Assembly (NCBI RefSeq): GCF_014204985.1
Contig: NZ_JACHMP010000001.1
Coordinates: forward strand, 2,294,001-2,358,000
Direction: 5' to 3'
DNA: 64,000 nt
DNA from: Streptosporangium becharense
GTDB taxonomy: Bacteria; Actinomycetota; Actinomycetes; Streptosporangiales; Streptosporangiaceae
Within the stretch, counting starts at the first letter, position 1; each line of letters begins with the position of its first letter. The position numbers and the translations under genes are program-made. The notes under the pieces are model-generated. The model was given only the letters and a program-made list of their open reading frames with translations, did no database searches and had not been told where the DNA came from. This document shows positions 15,524-22,616 of the stretch, one piece after another.

Positions 15524-17083
15524 TCAGAAGCCGGCGGTGACCCTGGTGAAGTCCCAGTCGGCCTGCGCTATGCCGCTGCAGTGGGAGACCACGCCGCCTC
15601 CCGGGCAGGGACGGTCACGGTTGACCGACCAGTAGGCGAGGCGGGTCAGTCCCTTGGACTTGGCCCAGTCGCGGATCTGGGTCCAGGTCGCGACCGTGGT
15701 CAGCTCCTGCTGGTCGGACAGCCCGTTCATGCCGGAGATGCCCATGCGGGCGTAGGCCTGCGCGTCGGTCCAGCCGTTGGCGGCCTTGAGCGCGTTCTTC
15801 AGGCCCTCGGCGGCATTGACGGTGTCGTTGTAGATGTTGGAGCTGCCGAAGTCGAACGGCATGATCGTGTAGTTGTCGATCGGCACGTTCAGTTCCTTGG
15901 CCCGGTTGATCAGGCGGACGCCGTGGGCGTTCGGGCCGGTGGTGGTGGTGCCGAAGGTGACGACGACCTTGACGTTCGGGTTGCTCTGCTTGACGATCTT
16001 CAGGCCGTTCAGGATGCGGTCCTGGACGGTGTAGTTCTCGAACTCGTCGGTGTTCTCGATGTCGAAGTCGACGACCGCGGGGCCGACGGCGTTGATGACC
16101 TGCTGCACGGCGCCGGCGAACGCCTGCGGGGTGGAGCAGTTCGGGCCGAGCTTGTTGCCCTGCCAGCCGCCGAAGGAAATCTGCACGCTGCCGCCCGCCG
16201 CCTTGATCTGGTTGATCGCGGTCTGGTCGGCGCCGCCGGTCAGCGGCCGGTTGCCGTCCCAGGCCGGGGTGCAGCCGCCGCTGGAGAGGATGAAGGCCAT
16301 GGTGAAGGACTTCACGCCGGTGGCGCTCATGACGGTCGCCGGGTTGGGCGGGTTGCCCCAGCCCATGTAGAGGTAGGGTGCGCCGGGCATCTTGCCGACC
16401 GGGTCGGGGTTGGTGCAGCCGGTCGTGGTTGCGGTGACCGGAGCGCTGGCGGCCGACTCGCCCTGGGCGTTGTACGCCTTGACGGTGTAGGTGTGCGTGG
16501 TGCAGGTGCCGAGCGAGCCGATCGTGGCGCTGGTGCCCGCGACCTGCGCGCGCTGCGTGCCGCCCTCGTAGACGCGGTAGCCGGTGACGGTGCCGCTGGA
16601 GGCGCCCCACGACAGCGAGATCGAGGAGTTGGTGGTGCCGGTGACGTTCGGGGCACCGGGGACGCCCGGGGTGCCGGGGCCGCTGCCGCCGGAGCAGGAC
16701 GCGCCGTTGAGGGTGCAGTTGGACGGGGTGGCGCCGCCGGGGCTGCCGTTGAAACCGAAGCTGGCGCTCGCGCCGGGCGCCAGTGTGCCGTTCCAGCCGG
16801 CGTTGGTGAAGGTGAAGCGCTGCCCGTTGCGGCTCATCGTCGCGTCCCAGAACGAGCCGATGTTGGCCCCGGAGGGCAGGTCGAAGGCGACCGACCAGCC
16901 GTTGATGGTGGTGGTGCCGCCGTTGGTGATCGTGTACTTGCCCTCGAAGCCGGTTCCCCAGTCGGAGACCTTGGTGAAGGCCGCGGTGGGCGTCGCCGCG
17001 TGGGCGGGCGCGGCGACCAGTGACAGGCCGACTGACATGCCGAGCGCGGTCAGAACCGCGATCGCCGTTCGACGAAATCTCAT
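15524..17083 (-). CDS. Secreted GH18 chitinase with CBM2 and FnIII domain
   Basis: A 519-residue secreted enzyme. Residues 1-31 are a signal peptide (MRFRRTAIAVL...APAHA). About 35-135 is a family-2 cellulose/chitin-binding module with paired Trp (ISDWGTGF, INGWSVAF, WNGTLAPGASASFGFNGS). About 150-235 is an FnIII domain. About 250-519 is the GH18 barrel with VVDFDIENTDEF carrying the DxDxE catalytic motif. The first Asp of DGxDxDxE is missing, as in the neighbouring chitinase. ATG 17083 is chosen for its GAGGAAG site; an upstream ATG at 17131 lacks one. A CsnR-like operator and a promoter lie about 460-520 bp upstream, implying a long leader. Confidence 0.87.
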   Translation of the reverse strand: MRFRRTAIAVLTALGMSVGLSLVAAPAHAATPTAAFTKVSDWGTGFEGKYTITNGGTTTINGWSVAFDLPSGANIGSFWDATMSRNGQRFTFTNAGWNGTLAPGASASFGFNGSPGGATPSNCTLNGASCSGGSGPGTPGVPGAPNVTGTTNSSISLSWGASSGTVTGYRVYEGGTQRAQVAGTSATIGSLGTCTTHTYTVKAYNAQGESAASAPVTATTTGCTNPDPVGKMPGAPYLYMGWGNPPNPATVMSATGVKSFTMAFILSSGGCTPAWDGNRPLTGGADQTAINQIKAAGGSVQISFGGWQGNKLGPNCSTPQAFAGAVQQVINAVGPAVVDFDIENTDEFENYTVQDRILNGLKIVKQSNPNVKVVVTFGTTTTGPNAHGVRLINRAKELNVPIDNYTIMPFDFGSSNIYNDTVNAAEGLKNALKAANGWTDAQAYARMGISGMNGLSDQQELTTVATWTQIRDWAKSKGLTRLAYWSVNRDRPCPGGGVVSHCSGIAQADWDFTRVTAGF

Positions 17084-17544
17084 GGCTCTTCCTCGGGTGG
17101 GGGGGGTGGTGAGGTGGTACGGGAGGGGCACGTGGTGATCCCGCGTTCCGCCCTCCGGGCTCCTGCGGGGTCGGATAAGGTGACCCGGTCGGTGACGGCG
17201 GATCCGTCGTCACCCGGCTGTCCGGGGCGTGAGGTGTCGGCGCGGGCGCCTTCAGCCGTGGGGCGGGGGCCGTGAACCGTCCGGCTCCGGCGGAAGATCC
17301 TGCCCTTTCCGACGACCGCCGCCGCGATGGGCGACGGGCGTGGGGAAGGTTTTCATCCGGAGTCAGGAAGAGTTACGGGATGGCACTCCGCATGGTCGTT
17401 CTCACAGGCGGGGAACTCGGGTGGCGAGTCGTCCGGACCGCGAGACTTCGAGCGGCGACGACCCGCGCCGTCGGCTTTCCGTGATGTCCGGTCAGGTCAG
17501 AGGGGGAGGCGGATGGGTCATTTGCCCTCCGTGCGATCCTTCTT
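17084..17544 (-). other. Long untranslated stretch upstream of GH18 gene
   Basis: About 460 bp between the chitinase start and the operator. Open frames here have no good start signals or recognisable products. If the promoter at 17573-17601 serves the chitinase, this is an unusually long 5' leader. No riboswitch consensus was recognised. Confidence 0.3.
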
Positions 17545-17561
17545 TTAGGAAACTTTCCTAA
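17545..17561. promoter_or_regulatory. CsnR/ROK-type operator palindrome
   Basis: TTAGGAAACTTTCCTAA has perfect 8-bp arms around one central base. The core AGGAAA-N-TTTCCT matches the operator bound by CsnR, the ROK-family repressor of chitosanase in Streptomyces lividans, and similar palindromes precede other actinomycete chitin/chitosan-degradation genes. It lies just downstream of a minus-strand promoter, where a repressor would block transcription of the chitinase gene. The regulator gene is not in the window. Confidence 0.6.
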
Positions 17562-17572
17562 GAGTTGCCGTG

Positions 17573-17601
17573 ATCGTAGCCTTGACAGCCCACTCTCACA
17601 A
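17573..17601 (-). promoter_or_regulatory. Sigma70-like promoter upstream of chitinase operator
   Basis: On the reverse strand, -35 TTGTGA (17601-17596) and -10 TACGAT (17578-17573) are separated by exactly 17 bp. Transcription would start about 7 nt further, placing the CsnR-like palindrome at the start site. The arrangement is what a repressor-controlled promoter should look like. A TTGACA on the opposite strand at 17582 has no good -10. Confidence 0.45.
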
Positions 17602-17710
17602 GGCCCAAAAAATGGCTTCGACAACCGAGGCGCGGAGGTTTCGGACAGCCGGCCCGAGCCTGGCCCGGCGGCTTCCGGGAAGAGCCCGGCGGGCCTCGGG
17701 AAGGGCCCGG

Positions 17711-17740
17711 CGGCCCCCGGCAGGCGCCCGCCGGGGGCCG
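17711..17740 (+). other. Stable hairpin upstream of the CxxCxGxG ORFs
   Basis: Arms GGCCCCCGGC (17712-17721) and GCCGGGGGCC (17730-17739), extendable by one C-G pair, enclose an 8-nt loop about 70 bp before the first small ORF. It could be an attenuator or a terminator of unrelated transcription. No T-run follows. Confidence 0.35.
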
Positions 17741-17811
17741 TGCCCGCCGAACCGACGCCCCGGACGAGGGGCGTCCACAGACAGCCGGTCCATCAGGTGC
17801 GAGGAGGACCC

Positions 17812-17961
17812 ATGAGCAAACCCGTCCCGAACTGCGGGCACTGCGCCGGATCAGGAAAGATCACTTACGACCGGCCGAGGAGGCAGGAAGACGGGTCGGT
17901 GATCTGGGTGAAATCCACGGAGAACTGCCACGTGTGCGGCGGGAGCGGGAAATGCAGGTAG
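17812..17961 (+). CDS. CxxCxGxG zinc-finger-like microprotein 1
   Basis: A 49-residue protein with two DnaJ-like motifs: CGHCAGSGK near residues 8-16 and CHVCGGSGKC at the C-terminus, separated by a charged beta-hairpin-like spacer (RRQEDGSVIWVKSTEN). Four-Cys CxxCxGxG pairs in DnaJ bind zinc, so a single zinc site is likely. A strong GGAGGA site precedes ATG 17812. Its last 10 nt overlap the start of a second, related microprotein, indicating translational coupling. No partner protein is adjacent and the function is unknown; a role as chaperone, metallo-sensor or protein-binding zinc ribbon is possible. Confidence 0.7.
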   Translation: MSKPVPNCGHCAGSGKITYDRPRRQEDGSVIWVKSTENCHVCGGSGKCR

Positions 17962-18167
17962 CCGACGGCGCGCATCACTGCGAGCTGCCCTGCCGCTGGT
18001 GTTCCGGCAGCGGGACCTGGAGGCCCGAGAAACCGCACATCCAGGAGTCGGGAGAGATCGTCTTCATCCGGGTGACCGAGGAGTGCCGGATGTGCCTGGG
18101 CACCGGGGAGTGCATGCACGTTCACCCGGAAGACCGCGCCGACCAGCCGGGGCCGGGACAGCGGTGA
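17952..18167 (+). CDS. CxxCxGxG zinc-finger-like microprotein 2
   Basis: A 71-residue paralogue of the preceding ORF. Both CxxCxGxG units are conserved: CRWCSGSGTW and CRMCLGTGEC, with a similar spacer (HIQESGEIVFIRVTEEC). It adds an N-terminal HHCELP and a hydrophilic C-terminal tail. ATG 17952 lies inside the last codons of the first ORF and has a GGGAG site about 8 nt upstream; a GTG at 17934 is a possible alternative. The shared motif order and spacer suggest tandem duplication followed by divergence. Function unknown. No gene was recognised between 18168 and 18432. Confidence 0.65.
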   Translation: MQVADGAHHCELPCRWCSGSGTWRPEKPHIQESGEIVFIRVTEECRMCLGTGECMHVHPEDRADQPGPGQR

Positions 18168-18432
18168 GACGCCTCCCCCGGGCGGTCCGATCGCGGAGGT
18201 CAAGTCCGATCGCGGAGGCCGCTCGGGCGCGGGTCTCCGGACGGCCGCGGACGCGCGAGAGACCGATCTCGACGTGGCCACGGCACACGTGAACAGCGCG
18301 GGTCACCGGGGGTCGCGTCACGCGCGATCAGCCGGACGCCACTCGGAGGGGCAAGCCACTACAGGTCCGGATGGTAAGCACCTTTTGGGCGGTACGGTAG
18401 TTATGCCCCCGTAACGCCCCAGGAGCACCGCC

Positions 18433-19086
18433 ATGTTCTTCGGCATCACCGACATATGGACCTACGTCGTCGGCGCCTTCTTCATCATCCTGCTACCCGG
18501 CCCGAACTCGCTGTACGTGCTGAGCACCGCCGCGCAACGCGGAGTGGGGCAGGGATACCGCGCGGCGCTGGGGGTCTTCCTCGGCGACACCGTCTTGATG
18601 GTGCTCGCCGCGGCCGGCGCGGCGTCCCTGTTGCAGTCGATGCCGCTGCTGTTCGGCGTCGTCAAGTACGCCGGAGCGGCCTACCTGGCGTGGATCGGAT
18701 TCCAGATGCTCCGGGGCGCCTGGCGGTCGTGGCGTTCCCCGGAGACGAGGGCGGAGGCGGAGCCCGCACCGGAACGGGATGCGGGGAGCCCTTTCCGCAA
18801 GGCCCTGGTGATCAGCCTCATGAACCCGAAGGCGATCCTGTTCTTCATCTCCTTCTTCATCCAGTTCGTGGATCCCTCCTACGGCGCGCCCGCCCTGTCG
18901 TTCCTGATCCTGGGGGCGATCTGCCAGCTCTTCAGCGTGCTCTACCTGTCGACGCTGATCTTCGGTGGGACGTTCCTGGCCGCCCGGTTCCGGGACCGCC
19001 GCAGGACGGCGGCCACGCTGCGGACCGGGGTGGGCGTGCTGTTCATCGGCTTCGGCGCCAAGCTGGCCACCGCCACGCTCGGCTGA
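18433..19086 (+). CDS. LysE/RhtB-family amino-acid exporter (LeuE-like)
   Basis: A 217-residue inner-membrane exporter with six predicted helices. The N-terminal LLPGPNSLYVLSTAAQRG segment carries the family PGP signature, the second half has SLMNPKAILFF, and an Arg-rich cytoplasmic loop lies between helices 3 and 4. Such proteins export leucine, threonine or related amino acids by proton exchange; the substrate is not predictable. AGGAG lies 7 nt before ATG 18433. It appears monocistronic. Confidence 0.85.
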   Translation: MFFGITDIWTYVVGAFFIILLPGPNSLYVLSTAAQRGVGQGYRAALGVFLGDTVLMVLAAAGAASLLQSMPLLFGVVKYAGAAYLAWIGFQMLRGAWRSWRSPETRAEAEPAPERDAGSPFRKALVISLMNPKAILFFISFFIQFVDPSYGAPALSFLILGAICQLFSVLYLSTLIFGGTFLAARFRDRRRTAATLRTGVGVLFIGFGAKLATATLG

Positions 19087-19194
19087 CCCCGCTCGCCGGA
19101 CCGATCACCGGAGCAGCCGCCCGATCCGAGGCGATCACCGGGGCCACCGCCCGAGCGGCGAAGCAGCCGCCCGAGCACCGGGGCCACCGCCCGA

Positions 19195-19217
19195 GCCGGC
19201 CGTGACGACCGGCCGGC
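19195..19217. terminator. Hairpin between convergent LysE and DUF5519 genes
   Basis: Arms GCCGGCC (19195-19201) and GGCCGGC (19211-19217) around a 9-nt loop sit just after the stop of the minus-strand gene, between convergent genes. The surrounding sequence has short CACCGGGGCCACCGCCCGAGC-type repeats. Moderate support. Confidence 0.4.
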
Positions 19218-19222
19218 GTCGA

Positions 19223-19579
19223 TCACCAGACCGGCCACCGCGACGGCTTGTTGGCCTTGATCGCCACGCTGACCAGCGACAGGAACAACTCGGCGTCGGC
19301 CCTGCCGTCGATGGTCATGGTCACCCATCCGGCGTCGCTGCCGGGGGTGACCCGGTGGCAGTCGGTGAGCAGCCGGGCCCAGCGGTCGATCACCGGTTCG
19401 GTGAGCAGCAGTTCCGCCGTGTCGTCCCCGGACATCCGGACGATCTCCCGGCCGCCGGCCCGGAAGCCCAGTCCGCGACGGGTCCGCCGCATCGCGAGAT
19501 CAGGCCAGCCGATGAGGCGGGCCGCCACGTTCGCGACACCTTCGGTCGGCCGGCTGGGCGTGTGCGCGCGCGCTGCCAT
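19223..19579 (-). CDS. Luciferase-domain (DUF5519-like) small protein
   Basis: A 118-residue soluble protein. The pattern of an N-terminal GLGFRAGGREIVRM strand pair, a mid-region ELLLTEPVIDRWARLL helix and a C-terminal HRVTPGSDAGWVTMTI segment followed by a hydrophobic helix resembles the luciferase/DUF5519 family, whose biochemical role is unknown despite the name. The ATG at 19579 has no strong ribosome-binding site. It faces TspO across a 130-bp divergent region. Assignment is by pattern only. Confidence 0.55.
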   Translation of the reverse strand: MAARAHTPSRPTEGVANVAARLIGWPDLAMRRTRRGLGFRAGGREIVRMSGDDTAELLLTEPVIDRWARLLTDCHRVTPGSDAGWVTMTIDGRADAELFLSLVSVAIKANKPSRWPVW

Positions 19580-19709
19580 ACCTCGATCGTCCCGGACCCG
19601 ACGGGATCGGGAAAGCTCCCGTTCTCGAACCGTTACCCCGCGGACAGCCGCGTCCCACGGGGAAACCGCCCGGCGGTAGTGGGCCGAAGAAAAGGGCAGG
19701 GAGGTTCAC

Positions 19710-20183
19710 ATGGTCATCGCACAACAACCGAAACGCTGGGCGGCCCTGCCCTTCTTCGCCGCCGCGCTGGTAGTGGTCGCGGTGGTGGGCTCGCTGAGTG
19801 CCCTCGACGCCGGCGGCGAGTACCTGTCGTTGGAGCGCCCCTCCTGGGCGCCGCCCCAGTGGCTGTTCGGGCCCGCCTGGACGGTCCTCTACGTCATGAT
19901 CGCCCTGTCCGGCTGGCTGGCCTGGTCGGCGCGGGGCTGGACCCCGGGGATGGGGGTCTACGCGCTCCAGCTCGTTCTCAACGCGGCCTGGACGCCGCTG
20001 TTCTTCGGGGCGGGCCAGTACGGCCTCGCGTTCGCGGAGATCATCGTGCTCTGGCTCTCGATCGTCGCCACGATCGTGATGTTCCGGCGGATCAGCCGCC
20101 CGGCCGCCTGGCTTCTGGTGCCCTATCTGCTCTGGGTCACCTACGCGGCGTCGCTGAACTTCGCCATCTGGCAACTCAACTGA
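19710..20183 (+). CDS. TspO/MBR-family tryptophan-rich sensory protein
   Basis: A 157-residue five-helix membrane protein. Family hallmarks are present: ERPSWAPPQWLFGPAWTVLY, LNAAWTPLFF, and YLLWVTYAASLNFAIWQLN at the C-terminus. TspO proteins bind tetrapyrroles and sterol-like ligands and help handle porphyrin or oxidative stress; the local context gives no ligand. CAGGGAGG lies upstream of ATG 19710. Confidence 0.92.
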   Translation: MVIAQQPKRWAALPFFAAALVVVAVVGSLSALDAGGEYLSLERPSWAPPQWLFGPAWTVLYVMIALSGWLAWSARGWTPGMGVYALQLVLNAAWTPLFFGAGQYGLAFAEIIVLWLSIVATIVMFRRISRPAAWLLVPYLLWVTYAASLNFAIWQLN

Positions 20184-20564
20184 GCCCGGCGGTCCCGTCT
20201 CCTCCCCCGGACCGGGCCCTCCGGACCAGGACCCCCGGACCGGGATCGTCGTCTCCGTACGGATCACCGTCGCCGTACGGACCGTCGGCGCCGTGAGGTC
20301 GACCGGCGTGCCGGGAATTCGGCTCCACCGGAGGAAGTAGACCGCCCGACCGAAAGTCGGGGGCACGAAGAACCGTTTGTGCGATGTGAAAGGTATGCCC
20401 GGTTCCTACCATTGGCGGTGCACGCTCCCGACGGCCCCGCCTTCCCCTAGGGGTCTCAGGGACATGGCCGGGAAACACCGGGGATCTTCCCTGATGTCCG
20501 GAGATCACCGAGTCGTCAGCGTGCTGTGCGAAAGGTCTCCCACCCCCTCGATTGGAGCATGGCT
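20184..20564 (+). other. Intergenic region before dedA
   Basis: About 380 bp without a convincing gene. It contains CCGTACGGA-type short palindromes near 20258-20282 and a G-rich stretch (GGGTCTCAGGGACATGGCC) near 20453. No known riboswitch could be assigned. Promoter signals for the DedA gene are presumably here but are not clear. Confidence 0.3.
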
Positions 20565-21194
20565 GTGACGCAGGCCATCCTTGACGCCCTGCACGACGTA
20601 ATGGCATCCCCATGGGTCTACCTGGCGCTTTTCGCCCTGGCGATGCTGGACGGGTTCTTCCCGGTGGTGCCCGCCGAGACCTCCGTGATCACCGCTGGGG
20701 TGTTCGCCGCCTCCACCGGCGCACCTGATCTGGCGCTGGTCATCGTCGTGGCGGCGCTGGGCGCGTTCGTGGGCGACCACATCTCCTACGCCATCGGCCG
20801 CACCACCAACCAGCGGCTGCGTAACGGAAAGCGCAGCGGAAAGGCGTTCGCCTGGGCCCAGCAGGCGCTGGCCGAGCGGGGCGGGCTGGTCCTCGTCGTC
20901 GCCCGCTACATTCCCGGCGGCCGGACCGCCTGCACCCTCACCATGGGCGCGGTCGCCCATCCCCGGCGTTCGTTCGCCCTGTTCGACGCGGTCGCCGCCG
21001 TGTCCTGGGCGGTCTACTCGGGCCTGATCGGTTATGTGGGCGGCGCCGCCTTCGAGAACGACCCGATCAAGGGCCTGCTGCTGGGTCTCGGTATCGCCGT
21101 GACGATCACCGTGGTGGTCGAGGTCGTCCGCTACCTGCGGCACCGGCGTGTCGCGCGGCGGCCGGAGCCGGAGTTGGTCGCCACGCGCGACTGA
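20565..21194 (+). CDS. DedA-family membrane protein
   Basis: A polytopic protein of about 209 residues in the DedA/VTT superfamily of lipid scramblases. Markers are the N-terminal FFPVVPAETSVITAG re-entrant-loop motif, GDHISYAIGR, and VVARYIPGGRTACTLTMGA, the ARFxPxxR-like motif of DedA. GTG 20565 is chosen because GGAG lies 7 nt upstream; ATG 20559 is too close to that site and a GTG at 20526 has none. Likely role: undecaprenyl-phosphate or phosphatidylethanolamine transport. It appears monocistronic. Confidence 0.88.
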   Translation: MTQAILDALHDVMASPWVYLALFALAMLDGFFPVVPAETSVITAGVFAASTGAPDLALVIVVAALGAFVGDHISYAIGRTTNQRLRNGKRSGKAFAWAQQALAERGGLVLVVARYIPGGRTACTLTMGAVAHPRRSFALFDAVAAVSWAVYSGLIGYVGGAAFENDPIKGLLLGLGIAVTITVVVEVVRYLRHRRVARRPEPELVATRD

Positions 21195-21332
21195 CCTCCA
21201 CCGCCTCCGGCGGCACCGCACGGCGGGCACCGCTCACCCGGTCCCCGCCGCGACGCATCGGCCCCTACCATGACGCGCCGGTCACCGCACACCGGCGCAC
21301 CACCCGTCACATGACCGGTCTCCACGCACCGG

Positions 21333-21515
21333 CCTTCCCACCCGGCCGGCGCATCCACCCGGCCGCCTTCCCACCCGGCCGACGCATCCGACTCGGCCGG
21401 CGCATCCGACTCGGCCTTCCCAGCCGACCGGCCTCCGTGCGCCGCCGGCCTTCCCGGCGTCCCGTCCCGCCGGATCCCGCCCCCGTCGTATGCCGGCACC
21501 GTCGTATGCCGACAC
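21333..21515. repeat. Short tandem repeats in the dedA-DMT intergenic region
   Basis: Three nested repeats occur in a noncoding gap of nearly 590 bp (21195-21782): a 24-bp unit at 21333-21356 and 21366-21389 (one mismatch), an 18-bp unit GGCCGRCGCATCCGACTC twice at 21377-21412, and a 16-bp unit CGTCGTATGCCGRCAC twice at 21484-21515. The pattern suggests replication-slippage expansion. No gene is convincing in the gap. Confidence 0.6.
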
Positions 21516-21782
21516 CGAGCACTGCGGCATCCCACCCCGCGCGACGCCAGCGCCGCCCGGCCCTCCCCGCCCCGTACGCACCGGTGGGATGCGCGGCTCC
21601 GCGCCTGAGGGCCCCGATCCGGGCCTCGGGGAAATCACCCCGAAGTCAGGGTGAACCCCTATGGATCGGTCGCCGCACCGCGCGGGACGCTGCCACTGGT
21701 TCACCGGAAGACCTTCACCGGACGCCTCCACGAGGCGTTTCGGCCATCTCGCCGTGTCTTCATCTGCTTGGGAGGAGTGCGC

Positions 21783-22616
21783 ATGACTGTCTTGGCAGCC
21801 GGCCTGGCGTTGCTGGGATCCCTGTTCTTCGCGGTCGGCGCGGCGCTGCAGCAGTTCGAGGCCGCGAGCACGGCCCGTGTGACCTTCAGGCACCTCGCCC
21901 GCCGCCCGCGCTGGCTGCTCGGCGGTCTCGCCATCGGGGCCGGCACGGTCCTGCACATCGTCGCGTTGAGGTACGGCCCCCTCACCGTGGTCCAGCCGAT
22001 GGGTGTGGCCAGCCTCCTGTTCGCCCTGCCCTGCGCCGCCATGCTGCAACGCCGCAGGCCCCGGCCGGGAGAGCTCGCCGCCGCGGCGGTGATCGCCATC
22101 GGGCTGATCGGCCTGGTGCTGGTGGTGCCCGGGCATTCCGGCGATCCGCATCTGAGCGGCGCGGAGGCGGTGACCCTGCTCGCGGGGGCGGCCACCGTCG
22201 CCCTGCTGCTGTGGGGAGCGGCCCGGGGCGCCTCGCCCGCCGTCCGGGCCGGGCTGCTCGCGATGGGGGCGGGTGTGCTGTACGGCGCGACCGCCACGCT
22301 CACCCGTGTCCTGGTGGAGGGCGACTGGGAACCCTGGTTGCTGCCCGCCGCCCCGATGCCCGCGCTGATCGCCCTGGCGCTGCTCCAGCGCGCCTATGCG
22401 GTCGGCCACTTCGGCGTGGCCTTCGCCGCGCTCCAGGTGGCCGACCCCCTCACCGCCGTCGCCTTCGGCGCCCTCCTCCTCGGTGAACCCCTGCCGACCG
22501 GCACGGCGAGCATGCTCACCGCTCTGCTCGCGTCGGCGCTCACCGCCGCCGGCACCGTCGCTCTGGCCCGTACCAGCCCGATGTCCGCCAACGCTCATGA
22601 CGCGATCACCCGATGA
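21783..22616 (+). CDS. DMT-family (EamA/NIPA-like) transporter
   Basis: A 277-residue membrane protein with nine or ten predicted helices in two EamA-like halves. LHIVALRYGPLTVVQPMGVASLLFALP and AFAALQVADPLTAVAFGALLLGE are the paired motifs of the NIPA/EamA group. Substrate unknown (metabolite or Mg2+ proposed for relatives). ATG 21783 has GGGAGGAG upstream; frame extension to 21651 lacks signals. Its stop overlaps the next gene by ATGA, giving an operon with a GT4 enzyme and a DUF998 protein. Confidence 0.8.
   Translation: MTVLAAGLALLGSLFFAVGAALQQFEAASTARVTFRHLARRPRWLLGGLAIGAGTVLHIVALRYGPLTVVQPMGVASLLFALPCAAMLQRRRPRPGELAAAAVIAIGLIGLVLVVPGHSGDPHLSGAEAVTLLAGAATVALLLWGAARGASPAVRAGLLAMGAGVLYGATATLTRVLVEGDWEPWLLPAAPMPALIALALLQRAYAVGHFGVAFAALQVADPLTAVAFGALLLGEPLPTGTASMLTALLASALTAAGTVALARTSPMSANAHDAITR

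Noticed and set aside
13577-17023. Plus-strand frame of more than 1100 codons over both chitinases
   Set aside because: Gly/Arg/Val low-complexity translation caused by high GC; both chitinases on the other strand have signals and domains.
20453-20560. Riboswitch before dedA
   Set aside because: G-rich stretches gave no match to a remembered consensus (ydaO, SAM, Mg2+); no pairing strong enough to claim one.
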